The notes under the pieces were generated by a model. It did not search any database and was not told where the DNA came from. It was given only the letters and a program-made list of their open reading frames with translations. This document shows, in pieces, positions 8,796-17,867 of a DNA stretch of 64,000 nt; position 1 is the first letter of the stretch; each line of letters begins with the position of its first letter. The stretch is from CBDCWQ01 sp965223435. Lineage in GTDB: Bacteria > Myxococcota > Kuafuiibacteriia > Kuafuiibacteriales > Kuafuiibacteriaceae. The stretch is from NCBI GenBank assembly GCA_965223435.1, contig CBDCWQ010000019.1:682001-746000 (forward strand), written 5' to 3'. A program made the position numbers and the translations under genes.

Positions 8796-9905
8796 ATGGC
8801 GATCCAAATTGGCATCGTCGGTCTTCCAAACGTGGGGAAGTCGACGCTTTTTAATGCCATGTCTTCTGCAGGCGCGGAGTCTGCCAATTTTCCCTTCTGC
8901 ACCATTGAACCCAATGTGGGCGTGGTGCCGGTCCCCGACGAGCGGTTAGAAAAACTGGCCACCCTTTATGAGTCTAAAAAGACCATCCCCACGGCACTTC
9001 AATTCGTGGATATCGCGGGTCTGGTCAAAGGCGCAGCCAAAGGAGAAGGCCTGGGCAACCAGTTCTTGTCTCATATCCGTCAAGTTGATGCGGTCCTTCA
9101 CGTTGTTCGTTGCTTCGAAGACGACAACGTCGTCCACGTAGATGGTTCTGTCGACCCGGTGCGCGACGTCGAAATCATCGAGACAGAACTTGCCCTCAAA
9201 GATGTAGAGACCGTTGAAAAACGCCTCGAAAAGACCACCAAACTCACCAAGGCAGAGGGCAAAACAGGGGAAGACGCCCGCACCGAAGTCGAAGTGCTGG
9301 AAAAGATTCAGGCCCATCTCAACAAAGGACACCCCGCGCGCACCCTCGAACTAGAAGAAGCCCAAGACGCCGTCCGCCGCGAACTCCACCTTCTGACGGG
9401 CAAACCGGTGATGTTTGTCGCCAACCTGGCCGAGGAAAATGCCTCAGACCCCGACCAGGTGCCGCACTTCGTCAAACTCAAAACCCTCGCCCAAGATCGT
9501 GGCGAACCGGTGATCCCCATCAGCGCCGCCATCGAAGCAGAAGTTGCAGAACTGCCCGAAGCGGAACAGACGGAGTACCTCGAATCGGTAGGTCTCGAAG
9601 ATGCGGGCCTCGCCCGCGTCATTCGAACCGCATACACCCTCCTCAATCTCATCACCTACCTCACCGCAGGACCCCAAGAAACACGAGCCTGGACCATCGA
9701 ACGCGGGACAAAAGCCCCTCAGGCTGCGGGCGTCATTCACACGGACTTTGAGCGCGGTTTCATCAAAGCGGAGGTGATGCGATGGGAAGACCTCGTCGCA
9801 CTGAAGTCCGAGGCTGCAGTCCGCGAAAAAGGTAAGCTTCGCATCGAAGGTAAAGAATACGTGGTCGACGACGGAGACGTCGTGCACTTTCGATTTAATG
9901 TCTAG
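8796..9905 (+). CDS. ychF: Ribosome-associated ATPase YchF (OLA1 subfamily)
   Basis: 369 residues, the usual length. G1 is GLPNVGKST, G3 is DIAGLVKGA, and the G4 position reads NLAEEN in place of NKxD, which is the known reason this family prefers ATP to GTP. The C-terminal TGS domain ends in HFRFNV, the normal end of YchF. A purine-rich Shine-Dalgarno (GGAGGGA) precedes the ATG. YchF binds ribosomes and is linked to stress responses. The stop codon lies inside a 33-base repeat shared with the element at 28510-28686. Confidence 0.96.
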   Translation: MAIQIGIVGLPNVGKSTLFNAMSSAGAESANFPFCTIEPNVGVVPVPDERLEKLATLYESKKTIPTALQFVDIAGLVKGAAKGEGLGNQFLSHIRQVDAVLHVVRCFEDDNVVHVDGSVDPVRDVEIIETELALKDVETVEKRLEKTTKLTKAEGKTGEDARTEVEVLEKIQAHLNKGHPARTLELEEAQDAVRRELHLLTGKPVMFVANLAEENASDPDQVPHFVKLKTLAQDRGEPVIPISAAIEAEVAELPEAEQTEYLESVGLEDAGLARVIRTAYTLLNLITYLTAGPQETRAWTIERGTKAPQAAGVIHTDFERGFIKAEVMRWEDLVALKSEAAVREKGKLRIEGKEYVVDDGDVVHFRFNV

Positions 9906-9933
9906 ATGTCGCCGGCAGAAGTCCTAACGGTCT
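9901..9933. repeat. Solo end of the 177-base TIR element
   Basis: These 33 bases are identical, in inverted orientation, to 28654-28686, the right end of the TIR element. The repeat starts at a CTAG that also supplies the ychF stop codon, and a second CTAG lies at 9932-9935. It overlaps the stop of the gene on the opposite strand. It may be a remnant of an inserted element or a short independent copy. Confidence 0.8.
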
Positions 9934-11119
9934 AGTCTCCTGACCAAAGGAGCTTCTCTATATGGATCCGAAGGGTGGTCACCGTAAGGTATTGCACCTT
10001 GTTTTCGCCCTTCGCAAAAACCAGATCGAGACGTCCCGCAAGCTCCGCGATACCATGCTGGGTTTTGAGCAACACCCGAGCTCGATGACTCCGCGGGCCA
10101 GCATATACCGGCTCGCTATCTTCGCTGACAAAGCGGCTCTGATTGTCGTCTGGGAGCCACAAACGATACCCCAGTCGCAAGCTGTCGAAAAAAACGAGGT
10201 CCAAGCCACCCTCAAAGCCGTGGTGGCGTTCTTCTTTGCCCCCCGCTTCTTGCACCACTCGGCCAGCGACAAAGGAAAGCGGAAGCTCGAGACAAAAAGG
10301 CCCCACATCGACGGGCCGAGGCGTAGCGGTCAGCGCAAATGAAGTGGGTTGTCGTTTGTTGTCGAGTCCATCTCTTCTCGAAGGATCGACCGCTGTGTAA
10401 CGTTGACCACCGTAGTGCACCAAACGAAATTGCGCCGAAGCATCGATGAACCGACTTTTGTAGCCCAAAAGCGCCCCCACCGCGAACTTCTCGCGATGTT
10501 CCCGGGTCTCGAGAAGCTGCCAGTCGAGAAAAAAGTCTGCCGAAACCGGACCCAAAGTCGCCTGAATTTGGGCGCCATTTTCGACCGGAAGAAACGGGTC
10601 TCGGCCGACCTCTGGCCTCGCCCGGGGCAAAAGGCTTCGGTGGTAGAGTTCTTCGAGGTTTCGTCCATAGGTGTACAGGGCTTCATCAACAAGCGCGGGG
10701 TGAAAACCGTGGTTCGTCTCGAGCGACCCGAGCCGCAGCACCAGGGCCTCTCCAAAAGGCCAAAGGCTCACGCTCAAAAGCGGAAAGGCCCCTATCTCGC
10801 TGGAGAAGTTGTGGGCGAAGGGAAGCCGTCCCAAGACCCCTCCCTCAAAAGCCAAAAAGCGATTCAAACGGTACGTCAGCGTCAGGCGTAAAACGTTCCC
10901 TGCGTGCCCAGAACCCACAACCTGGGAATGGCCCGGCAGCTCGTAGTCCAGAAGGATTGAGGTCCACGCAAGCTTCAGCCGAAGCCCGTTCTCGGCACTC
11001 GATGACGCCGATAGGTCCGGCCCGGCGAGAGGCGGGGCGGCCATCGGCGCCAGCGGGAACCCCCACGCCAACAAAAGCGCGGCTCCCCTCAAGCCCCAGC
11101 GGGAACGCAGTTCGGGCAC
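9932..11119 (-). CDS. Predicted outer-membrane-like beta-barrel protein, unknown function
   Basis: About 395 residues from a GTG at 11119, chosen because a signal peptide follows at once (WGLRGAALLLAWGFPLAPMAAP). The frame stays open to 11392, but the extra 91 residues look non-natural and would run into the divergent gene. The mature part alternates short amphipathic strands (LRLTLTYRLNRFLAFEGGVL, SADFFLDWQLL, DSLRLGYRLWLP) with turns, as in Gram-negative barrels, and ends in a Leu/Trp-rich segment. I do not recognise the family. The 3' end abuts ychF across the solo repeat. Confidence 0.62.
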   Translation of the reverse strand: MPELRSRWGLRGAALLLAWGFPLAPMAAPPLAGPDLSASSSAENGLRLKLAWTSILLDYELPGHSQVVGSGHAGNVLRLTLTYRLNRFLAFEGGVLGRLPFAHNFSSEIGAFPLLSVSLWPFGEALVLRLGSLETNHGFHPALVDEALYTYGRNLEELYHRSLLPRARPEVGRDPFLPVENGAQIQATLGPVSADFFLDWQLLETREHREKFAVGALLGYKSRFIDASAQFRLVHYGGQRYTAVDPSRRDGLDNKRQPTSFALTATPRPVDVGPFCLELPLSFVAGRVVQEAGGKEERHHGFEGGLDLVFFDSLRLGYRLWLPDDNQSRFVSEDSEPVYAGPRSHRARVLLKTQHGIAELAGRLDLVFAKGENKVQYLTVTTLRIHIEKLLWSGD

Positions 11120-11360
11120 ACGATGCCTCGAGCCTCGGGGACGCCCCGAAAAAGCCTCGGAGCACGGTCCCGCACGCCGCCCAGTGAAACCATCATCCGT
11201 CCTGAGACGCCCAGCGCTGGGGAACACGTCCGGGAGCCTAGGACGGCGGGACGGAAAGGGCGACCCATTCCAAGCTAAGGGTTTAAACCCGATGGGACGG
11301 AGCCCGGTGGGCTGGAACCGGAATTTTTGGCACCCGCGGGCCTTCGGCCGCTTCCCATCC

Positions 11361-12302
11361 ATGGACGAGGCGGCGAAAGTGGATAGCGTCATGCTGGCTC
11401 ATTGCCCACAGTGCAAAGAGCACTTCCTGATCGCCGGGGCGGGACGGATCGCGTGCCCTTTTTGCCAGACCTGGTTTGAAGCCACCATTCATCACGACGG
11501 CACGGAACCCAGCCCAAACCTGAGCCAAAACGACAAGCTCGAACAAACCATCGAGAACCAGATGCTCCAAGCGCTGGAAGAAGAAGCCGCCAAACACATC
11601 GCTAAGGTGCACCGACTGCCCGCGCCGTGGGACCAAGCTTCCGAAGCCCGGAGCCAACAAAAGGACCACGCAACCCTCCCTCCATGGGAGCGCACCCGCC
11701 TTGGCCTGTTGGCCAGGTTTTTTCGAACCCTCCAAGAAGTCATCACCCAGCCTCGCGTTTTTTTCCGGATGATGGGGGGCTACCGCATGGCTCCGCCCCT
11801 GCTGTTCGCGGCACTCCTCTTCTTGATTCCCGCGTGGGTCGAAACGGCGACATTTTATTTTTCCTCGAAGCAACTGGCGCACCGCTCTCAGCACTCTGTA
11901 CACAGGCAGGAGACCAAAACTGAATCGGTGGACTCGTCCGTGGCCGCTTCCGCTGCCGTTCGCACACCCGACTTATTTCCCTTTGGATTCGTGCCTACCG
12001 CTCTTTTCGTCTGGGTACTGACCTTGGTGGCCTTCGGCGGGCTGATCATCGTGTACCAGCTTGCAATCTCCTTGGCGGCTTGGCGATGGGTCTCGCTGCG
12101 AACGACCATTCGAGGAATCTCATTCGGATTTGCACCCACCATCTTTTCCGCCTTGCCAGTTATCGGCCTGTGGATCGCGGTCCCGTGGACCATTTGGGTC
12201 TTGGGCGTGTCTTTTTGTTACACGCACAACCTCGGTGCAATTCGTGCCGCACTCGCCACCGCACTCCCTATTGCCACAACCCTCGCATGGGCAAGTTTTT
12301 GA
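11361..12302 (+). CDS. Zinc-ribbon membrane protein with Yip1-like domain
   Basis: About 313 residues from ATG 11361; ATG 11391 (MLAHCPQCKEHF) is an alternative. A two-CxxC zinc ribbon (CPQC, then CPFC) opens the protein, followed by a charged linker. Near residue 115 the phrase TLQEVITQPRVFFRMM is the typical entry to Yip1-family domains, and about four to five hydrophobic segments follow (LLFAALLFLIPAWV, ALFVWVLTLVAFGGLIIVYQ and others). Such fusions are common in delta-lineage genomes; function unknown. The stop lies 10 bases before plsY, so the two are probably co-transcribed. Confidence 0.72.
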   Translation: MDEAAKVDSVMLAHCPQCKEHFLIAGAGRIACPFCQTWFEATIHHDGTEPSPNLSQNDKLEQTIENQMLQALEEEAAKHIAKVHRLPAPWDQASEARSQQKDHATLPPWERTRLGLLARFFRTLQEVITQPRVFFRMMGGYRMAPPLLFAALLFLIPAWVETATFYFSSKQLAHRSQHSVHRQETKTESVDSSVAASAAVRTPDLFPFGFVPTALFVWVLTLVAFGGLIIVYQLAISLAAWRWVSLRTTIRGISFGFAPTIFSALPVIGLWIAVPWTIWVLGVSFCYTHNLGAIRAALATALPIATTLAWASF

Positions 12303-12311
12303 TCCGGTACC

Positions 12312-12911
12312 ATGCACGGCCTTGAGGGAGGAATAAGCATTGCCTTAATGGTGTCCGCCTACCTTCTTGGTTCGGTCCCGTTTGGCCTCCTCGTTGCCAA
12401 ACATTTCGCCAACGTGGACGTACGAAGCAAAGGAAGCGGCAACATCGGCGCCACAAACGTGGCCCGCTCCGCGGGAAAGATGCTTGGTTTGTTGACACTT
12501 GTTCTCGATGTGGTGAAGGGCGCGGCTTTGGTGCTTGTCGCGACCTATCTCTTCAAGCAGCCGTTATGGGTGGTCGCCAGTGCGGGGTTCTTGGCGGTCT
12601 TGGGGCATGTGTTTTCAATATTTCTCAGATTTCGTGGAGGCAAGGGAGTCGCCACAGGACTCGGAGTCTTTTTGGCGCTCAGCCCCATCCCTACGCTGAT
12701 GGCGGTGGCCATTTTTCTCGCGATGTTTGTCAAAACCCGGGTGGTGAGCTTGGGCTCGCTGCTCGGCGCCGCCACCCTCGTCGCCGCCACCGCAGTATTG
12801 GACCCGCGACGAGAAATCATCGCTTTAGCCTTGGCGGTCACGACGTTGATCACCGTTCGGCACCGAGGCAACCTAGTCCGAATGTTTTTGAGAACCGAGC
12901 GTAAGCTGTAA
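12312..12911 (+). CDS. plsY: Acyl-phosphate:glycerol-3-phosphate acyltransferase PlsY
   Basis: 199 residues, normal for the family, with several membrane segments. Diagnostic motifs are present: AYLLGSVPFGLL, then GSGNIGATNVARSAGK, then FRGGKGVATGLGV. PlsY transfers an acyl group from acyl phosphate to glycerol-3-phosphate, the first step of membrane phospholipid synthesis, at the inner membrane. It follows the Yip1-like gene by 10 bases. Its last 39 bases overlap the 3' end of the convergent caspase-like gene. Confidence 0.95.
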   Translation: MHGLEGGISIALMVSAYLLGSVPFGLLVAKHFANVDVRSKGSGNIGATNVARSAGKMLGLLTLVLDVVKGAALVLVATYLFKQPLWVVASAGFLAVLGHVFSIFLRFRGGKGVATGLGVFLALSPIPTLMAVAIFLAMFVKTRVVSLGSLLGAATLVAATAVLDPRREIIALALAVTTLITVRHRGNLVRMFLRTERKL

Positions 12912-14330
12912 AGCCTCACACTCGAGGAGCGCTTCCAGCATCTTTGTCTTTCTTCGACGCCGACGAGACCGAAAACGCGCCTCGTTGGCGACACCTTGCG
13001 CAGTTCTCAGCCATCTTTCGAGGCGAGAAGCCTTCTTGGTCAGGGTGAGCCGCTCTTGAGCAAGCAGATCAAGTTGACTATCGATTGAACGAAGCTCAGC
13101 AAGTTCGTTTTGCTGGACCACAAAGCCCAAGACCCGTTCGATACCACTGCTCAGCAAACGCCGCGACTCGTGATGATACGGATTCACCAGCTCCGGAAAA
13201 CGGGCGAGCGTCTTGTCCAACAGGAGACGGCGGGCCTTTTGCCAGGCCTCAAGGCGCTCATCCATCTTTTTTTGGACCTCCTCGGACGCATCACGGAGGT
13301 GGGCAAGCTTCTTCTCCACTTGCCGGGGCGTGCTTTTCCGTAACGCCGCGGGCAACAATTGCTCCAAAACAGCCCTTTCGGATGGGCGCGCGCGACGTAT
13401 CAGCCTCTTAAGGCTCGCCTTTTTGAGTTTTGGGGCTCCGTTTTTTAACTCTTGCGCCAGCCACTGTTCCGAAGAACTGACCGGCACGTCGATGGTCTGG
13501 TCGTAGATCTTGGCAAACGCATGGGCCTCGTCCAAGGAGATGGTGCCATCATGGTTGAAATCAGACCGATGTTTTTCTCGAAGAGCCCGAGCGATCACCG
13601 ACAGGTATGCGCGAGCGCTCGGATCCTCTATGTCGGGCGTGCACCCCGCGGCCTCTCTATCCCCAGGAACCGCGGCATGAACACAGCGAGTCGGCTTGGC
13701 CAGGCCTTTTTTCGAATCGCCCCCTTCGTACATGAGGTCGGTAAAGGCGCCAGAATGGCAATGCCCCAAAACCATCGCCAAAGGCTGCTGAAGCCCGAGC
13801 TTGTCTAGGGTCTTCGCCAACTCTTGGACCTCAAGGCGGCTATCAGAACCCCAAAGCTCAAGACTTGCGCCTTGCTCGTCGTAAGCGGGCGCCCCGTGGC
13901 CGGCTCCAAACACCACGGTTTTTTTCCCACGCACGACCGACCTGAGGGTATCAACCAAACCCTTCTTCGACGCCGATGCGTGGGCACCAGCCCGGCTGGG
14001 CCGATAGAGAACATGGAGGTTGTCTCGTCGGTCAAAGAGGGTCCCTAAAATAGCCCCGGCCTGGTCCAACACCGGGGACTGTACCTGAACCGATCGGGTT
14101 TTGGGATCACCGTCGGCAAACAAGACCACGGGCTTTTGAGCGCGAAGGGCCCGTGCAAGCTCTTGGACATGAGCCTCAATGGAAAGCTGGGTACCTTCAG
14201 GCCCCCACCCTCCACCAAACACGATCACGTTTAGATCTTCGGCCAAAAGAGGCGTGGCCCAAAAAAAGCCAACACACAGGCCCATGCAGCCGATGATGCC
14301 GCGGCTCGGTCCGCGGCTCGGGGCGCTCAT
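12873..14330 (-). CDS. Secreted caspase-fold (clan CD) peptidase-like protein with EF-hand
   Basis: 485 residues. A signal peptide (MGLCVGFFWATPLLAED) is followed by a Rossmann-like start LNVIVFGGGWGP. The probable catalytic pair is H145 in FGAGHGAP and C191 in VLGHCHSGAF, each at the end of a hydrophobic strand as in caspase, legumain and gingipain folds. A canonical EF-hand loop, DFNHDGTISLDE at residues 257-268, has Asp, Asn, Asp, Thr, Ser and Glu at the calcium positions. The last 200 residues are long charged helices. Calcium-dependent activation is inference. It could also be an inactive relative, since the specificity pocket cannot be read by eye. Confidence 0.68.
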   Translation of the reverse strand: MSAPSRGPSRGIIGCMGLCVGFFWATPLLAEDLNVIVFGGGWGPEGTQLSIEAHVQELARALRAQKPVVLFADGDPKTRSVQVQSPVLDQAGAILGTLFDRRDNLHVLYRPSRAGAHASASKKGLVDTLRSVVRGKKTVVFGAGHGAPAYDEQGASLELWGSDSRLEVQELAKTLDKLGLQQPLAMVLGHCHSGAFTDLMYEGGDSKKGLAKPTRCVHAAVPGDREAAGCTPDIEDPSARAYLSVIARALREKHRSDFNHDGTISLDEAHAFAKIYDQTIDVPVSSSEQWLAQELKNGAPKLKKASLKRLIRRARPSERAVLEQLLPAALRKSTPRQVEKKLAHLRDASEEVQKKMDERLEAWQKARRLLLDKTLARFPELVNPYHHESRRLLSSGIERVLGFVVQQNELAELRSIDSQLDLLAQERLTLTKKASRLERWLRTAQGVANEARFRSRRRRRKTKMLEALLECEALQLTLGSQKHSD

Positions 14331-14364
14331 CGCAACCTCAACAGTACACGTTCACGGCTGTGTG

Positions 14365-15798
14365 TTACGCCTTGGCGGAAGCTTCGCGCGCCGGAGGCTC
14401 GCGCTTATCGCCGCTCCCAGAATCGTCCCCCGCGGCATGGGTGCCCAGGCCACTATTGTGGTCACGCGACGCCTCCATGTCATCAGCAGCCTTCGCGTCA
14501 CCAGACACATCGGGCGCACCGCCCGCCAAAGCTGCCGGTTCACCAGATGCCGCCGATTCGCCAGCAGCCTCCGCATCACCGGGGGTATCAGGGGCAACGC
14601 CAGCCGAGGCCACCGGTTCACCGGATGCCGCCGATTCGCCGGCAGCCTTGCCATCCCCCGATGCGTCCGGCCCTGGGTCAGCCGATGCCGCCGATTCACT
14701 CGAGGCACCCCCTGCGTCCGCTCCGACTTTTTCGGGGCCATCCGGCCCCGCACCGGCATTCTCAGCCTGGGCCACGGACTCGGCGGGCCCCTCAGGCAAC
14801 GCGCCATTGCTGCTGGCGGCGACCTCACCGCTGGCGGCGACCTCACCGCTGGCAGCGGCCTCACCGCTGGCAGCGACCTCACCGCTGGCAGCGACCTCAC
14901 CGCTGGCGGCGACCTCACCGCTGGCAGCGACATCACCGCTGGCAGCGGCCTCACCGCTCTTGTCGGCGTCCGCTTGCGCGGCTCTGAGTGCGTCGGCTGC
15001 ATCCTTTTGGGCCTGCTCCGCACGGCGCCGCTCGGTCAGCAACTCGGCGGGCCCCTTGGCGCCTTCGTAGCGCCGCTTCAAAACGGCGAGTCGATCCTCA
15101 ACCAACTCGAGTTGCCCCTTGATGACCTGATAGAGGGACTGATGATTCAACGCACGTTTGTTTGCCGCTCTCGCCCGTTGGGTTTGTTCCTTCAGATCTT
15201 TGGCGAGGCTTCGCTCCTTTTGAGCCGCCTCCTTCTTGAAGGCCTCAAGCGCGGCCAGCGCGCCCTCGAGTTTTTCTTCCGAAGAGAGGGGGGCCTTGGT
15301 CTCCTGCGCCCGAGAAGCAGCCCCTTCTTTCGCAAGGGACGCCTTCGCCGCCTCCTGCCGGGCCACGCGCTTGGCTTCTTTTTCTCGAAGCGCCTTAAGC
15401 TCGTCTTGAGCCCGGTCGCGCTCGCCGCGGAGCTTGTCCAGCGCTGCCTGGTGCTCTGCCTCAAGCTCCTGACTGCTGACCCGCACAACGTGGGTCGCAC
15501 GATCGCGGCTTGCCGGCTCTCCTTCGGAACCTTTTTTGCCGCCCTGAGATCGCTGATCCTTTTTGATTCGAGTGAGTTTTGCCTTCGTTTCTTGAAATTG
15601 CTTTCGGAGCTTTTCCAGCTCATCGCGGCGCTGGCGGCCTTCGCCGCGCGCTTTTTCGAGTTGACTGCCTTTTTCTTGGAGCCCGCGGTCTCTTGCACTG
15701 AGTGCTTCTTCGAGGCCACCGATTTTTCGCCAAAGAAAAATGATCGCCACCGCAGCACCCACGAAGAGAACGGCCAGAATCGGTTGGAGTTCGGTCAT
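14365..15798 (-). CDS. Membrane-anchored coiled-coil protein with AASGEV repeats
   Basis: 477 residues. One N-terminal transmembrane helix (ILAVLFVGAAVAIIFLW) is followed by about 280 residues of Lys/Glu/Arg/Ala-rich coiled coil. Then come eight copies of a six-residue AASGE[V/A/D] repeat, and a long acidic Ala/Gly/Ser/Asp tail containing three longer imperfect repeats of the AGESAASGEP type. The layout suggests an inner-membrane anchor with an extended low-complexity tail. No enzymatic motif is visible. The equally long open frame on the opposite strand is a codon-bias shadow. Confidence 0.6.
   Translation of the reverse strand: MTELQPILAVLFVGAAVAIIFLWRKIGGLEEALSARDRGLQEKGSQLEKARGEGRQRRDELEKLRKQFQETKAKLTRIKKDQRSQGGKKGSEGEPASRDRATHVVRVSSQELEAEHQAALDKLRGERDRAQDELKALREKEAKRVARQEAAKASLAKEGAASRAQETKAPLSSEEKLEGALAALEAFKKEAAQKERSLAKDLKEQTQRARAANKRALNHQSLYQVIKGQLELVEDRLAVLKRRYEGAKGPAELLTERRRAEQAQKDAADALRAAQADADKSGEAAASGDVAASGEVAASGEVAASGEVAASGEAAASGEVAASGEVAASSNGALPEGPAESVAQAENAGAGPDGPEKVGADAGGASSESAASADPGPDASGDGKAAGESAASGEPVASAGVAPDTPGDAEAAGESAASGEPAALAGGAPDVSGDAKAADDMEASRDHNSGLGTHAAGDDSGSGDKREPPAREASAKA
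14813..14956. repeat. 18-base tandem repeat, 8 units, inside the coiled-coil gene
   Basis: Eight head-to-tail 18-base units (type CTGGCGGCGACCTCACCG on the plus strand) with one to three substitutions between them. Each encodes one six-residue repeat, so changes in copy number would keep the frame. Confidence 0.95.
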
Positions 15799-16079
15799 CG
15801 TTCGTCCCCTGGTTGGTTAGCTATTTGGGCACCAGGCCCTCAAAGGCTCGATCCTCTCTTTCAAGTGTTGGGTCGAGCTCGCTCACCCAGTCTAGATGCG
15901 CTCGGCGGAAGGTACAATGCTTTTCCCGAGCAATCTTCGCCCACGGCCACGCGGCCCAAGGCAAGCGATGGCCCCAACCCGCCGTCTACCGTCAAAAAAT
16001 CGCGCTCCGTGGGCAAGAGCACCGGTTCACCTCCGCACCTTATGAACGGAACGCGGCTGCGGCATCCCCGTGAGCCCGC

Positions 16080-17774
16080 TCACCGCTTCGGCGATGATTG
16101 GGGTATATCCCCAGTCCTCCAGTCTTTCTTCAAGAGGGAACAAGCGTAGTCCTCGGGGGCCTCAAGCCCCAAAAGCTCAAGTGCCGTAGCCGCCACATTG
16201 GCCAGACCCGGTGTATCGAGATCTTGGCGTAGAACCGTTTTGCCCAAACCCTCGGGGTCAAAGAGGTGAAGCGGGACAGGATTGAGGGTGTGACTGGTTT
16301 TGGGTTCTATCTCGCCAGACGGCCCCACTTTAAACCCGGTGCTCGAACGCATGTACATTTCGTCCGCGTTCCCGTGATCGGCGGTAATCAAACCGACGCC
16401 ACGGGCCCGTCGTATCGCAGCCAGCAGCCGCTTGAGACAAAGGTCGACCGTCTCTACGGCCAACACCGTCGCGCCAAAATCACCGGTGTGCCCGACCATG
16501 TCCCCATTGGGAAAGTTGATGCGAATAAACCGATACTTCCCAGACGCGATGGCGGCAATGGTGGCATCGGTAATGTCGGCCGCCTTCATCCAGGGCCGGT
16601 CCGAAAAGCCCCCAGGATCTGAGGCAATTTCAAGGTAGTCCTCCAAATCGTCGGAGAATTTGCCCCCGCGATTGCCATTCCAGAAATACGTCACGTGGCC
16701 GTACTTTTGGGTCTCTGAGCAGGCAAACTGGGGTACACCGTTGGCCGCCAAATACGCGCCGAGTGCCCTTTCGATACAGGGGGGCTCAACCAGGTAACGG
16801 CGCGGAATGTGGTAGTCGCCGTCGTACTCCATCATGCCTGCATAAAGAACATCGGGACGGGCGCCCCGGTCAAAGTGCGAAAAGTCTTCGTCGTCGAACG
16901 CACGGCTGATTTCGAGGGCCCGATCTCCACGAAAATTAAACAAAACTGCGCTGTCGCCGTCCTTCATGGGGAAAACGGGCGCACCGTCTCGAGCAATGAC
17001 AAAGGGTGCTAAATCTTGGTCAATCACCCCTGGGGTTTGCTCTCGAAGGCTCAGGATCGCAGTTTTGGCGTCAGGGAACTGGTCGCCCTTGCCCTCCACG
17101 TGGACCCGCCACCCCCGTTCGACCATCGCCCAATCCGCGCCGTATCGATCCATGGTGATCTGCATTCGGCCTCCACCCGAGGCGATGCGATAGTCGCGCT
17201 CTTGGTTCTGGCGAACTTTGGCCAACACCCCTTCGAGATCATCGACATATCGAAGAGCGGAGGTCGCAGCGACGTCCCGGCCATCGAGCAGAATGTGGAC
17301 AGCAAGCTGCCGGATGCCCACGCGGTCGGCCTCGGCGATGAGCGCCTTGAGGTGATCGATGTGGCTGTGGACATTGCCATCGGACAAAAGACCGATCAGA
17401 TGGAGGGTGCTTTGGTTTTCTCGGCACCGGGTGCTGATTTGGGTCCAGCCTTTGCCCGCGAACAGCGATCTCGAAGCGATGGCCTCGTTGATCAGTTTGG
17501 CGCCTTGGGCAAACGCGCGCCCCGCCCCCAAGGCGTTGTGCCCCACTTCGCTGTTGCCCATATCCTGGTCGGACGGCAGACCCACAGCGGTTCCGTGGGC
17601 CTTGAGCGCCAAAAACGGAAACTCTCGCCGCAGGCGGTCGAGGACCGGTGTTCTTGCGAGGCGAATGGCATTGCTCTCATCTTCGGGGCCAATACCCATG
17701 CCGTCCATGACGACCACCACAACGGGCCCAGGCCGAGGACCATGTTCTTGGACTTTCTTGAGCGTGAAATCCAT
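16080..17774 (-). CDS. gpmI: 2,3-bisphosphoglycerate-independent phosphoglycerate mutase
   Basis: 564 residues from the ATG at 17774; upstream in-frame codons to 17879 look non-coding. The metal-binding start VVVVVMDGMGIGP is followed by GNSEVGHNALGAGR with the phosphorylated Ser, then HILLDGRDVAATSA, FNFRGDRALEI, NFPNGDMVGHTGDF and TADHGNADEM. These are the alkaline-phosphatase-superfamily metal ligands of GpmI. It interconverts 3- and 2-phosphoglycerate in glycolysis and gluconeogenesis with two Mn ions. The gene diverges from the HtrA gene across 93 bases. With the hexomutase and fructose-bisphosphatase nearby it adds to a loose central-carbon grouping. Confidence 0.96.
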   Translation of the reverse strand: MDFTLKKVQEHGPRPGPVVVVVMDGMGIGPEDESNAIRLARTPVLDRLRREFPFLALKAHGTAVGLPSDQDMGNSEVGHNALGAGRAFAQGAKLINEAIASRSLFAGKGWTQISTRCRENQSTLHLIGLLSDGNVHSHIDHLKALIAEADRVGIRQLAVHILLDGRDVAATSALRYVDDLEGVLAKVRQNQERDYRIASGGGRMQITMDRYGADWAMVERGWRVHVEGKGDQFPDAKTAILSLREQTPGVIDQDLAPFVIARDGAPVFPMKDGDSAVLFNFRGDRALEISRAFDDEDFSHFDRGARPDVLYAGMMEYDGDYHIPRRYLVEPPCIERALGAYLAANGVPQFACSETQKYGHVTYFWNGNRGGKFSDDLEDYLEIASDPGGFSDRPWMKAADITDATIAAIASGKYRFIRINFPNGDMVGHTGDFGATVLAVETVDLCLKRLLAAIRRARGVGLITADHGNADEMYMRSSTGFKVGPSGEIEPKTSHTLNPVPLHLFDPEGLGKTVLRQDLDTPGLANVAATALELLGLEAPEDYACSLLKKDWRTGDIPQSSPKR

Positions 17775-17867
17775 AAACAGGTACCATGTTACGACCGCGT
17801 GACGATGTCGAGTGCCTTTCGCACCCTGATTGAGGGTTGACTCGACTTTTCTTCTGACCCTCAAACA

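Noticed and set aside
9932..11392. Longest possible frame of the outer-membrane-like gene
   Set aside because: The first 91 codons lie in the divergent intergenic region and lack natural protein character; a GTG at 11119 just before a signal peptide fits better.
14813..14956. CRISPR-like regular repeats
   Set aside because: Units are 18 bases without spacers and are in frame with a protein; this is a coding minisatellite.
14179..16149. 656-codon open frame on the plus strand
   Set aside because: It lies opposite the coiled-coil gene; the sequence is a Ser/Arg/Leu-rich by-product of Ala/Lys/Glu codons. The minus-strand frame has a membrane helix and heptads.
17016..17840. 274-codon open frame on the plus strand
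   Set aside because: Antisense to gpmI, which has every family motif.
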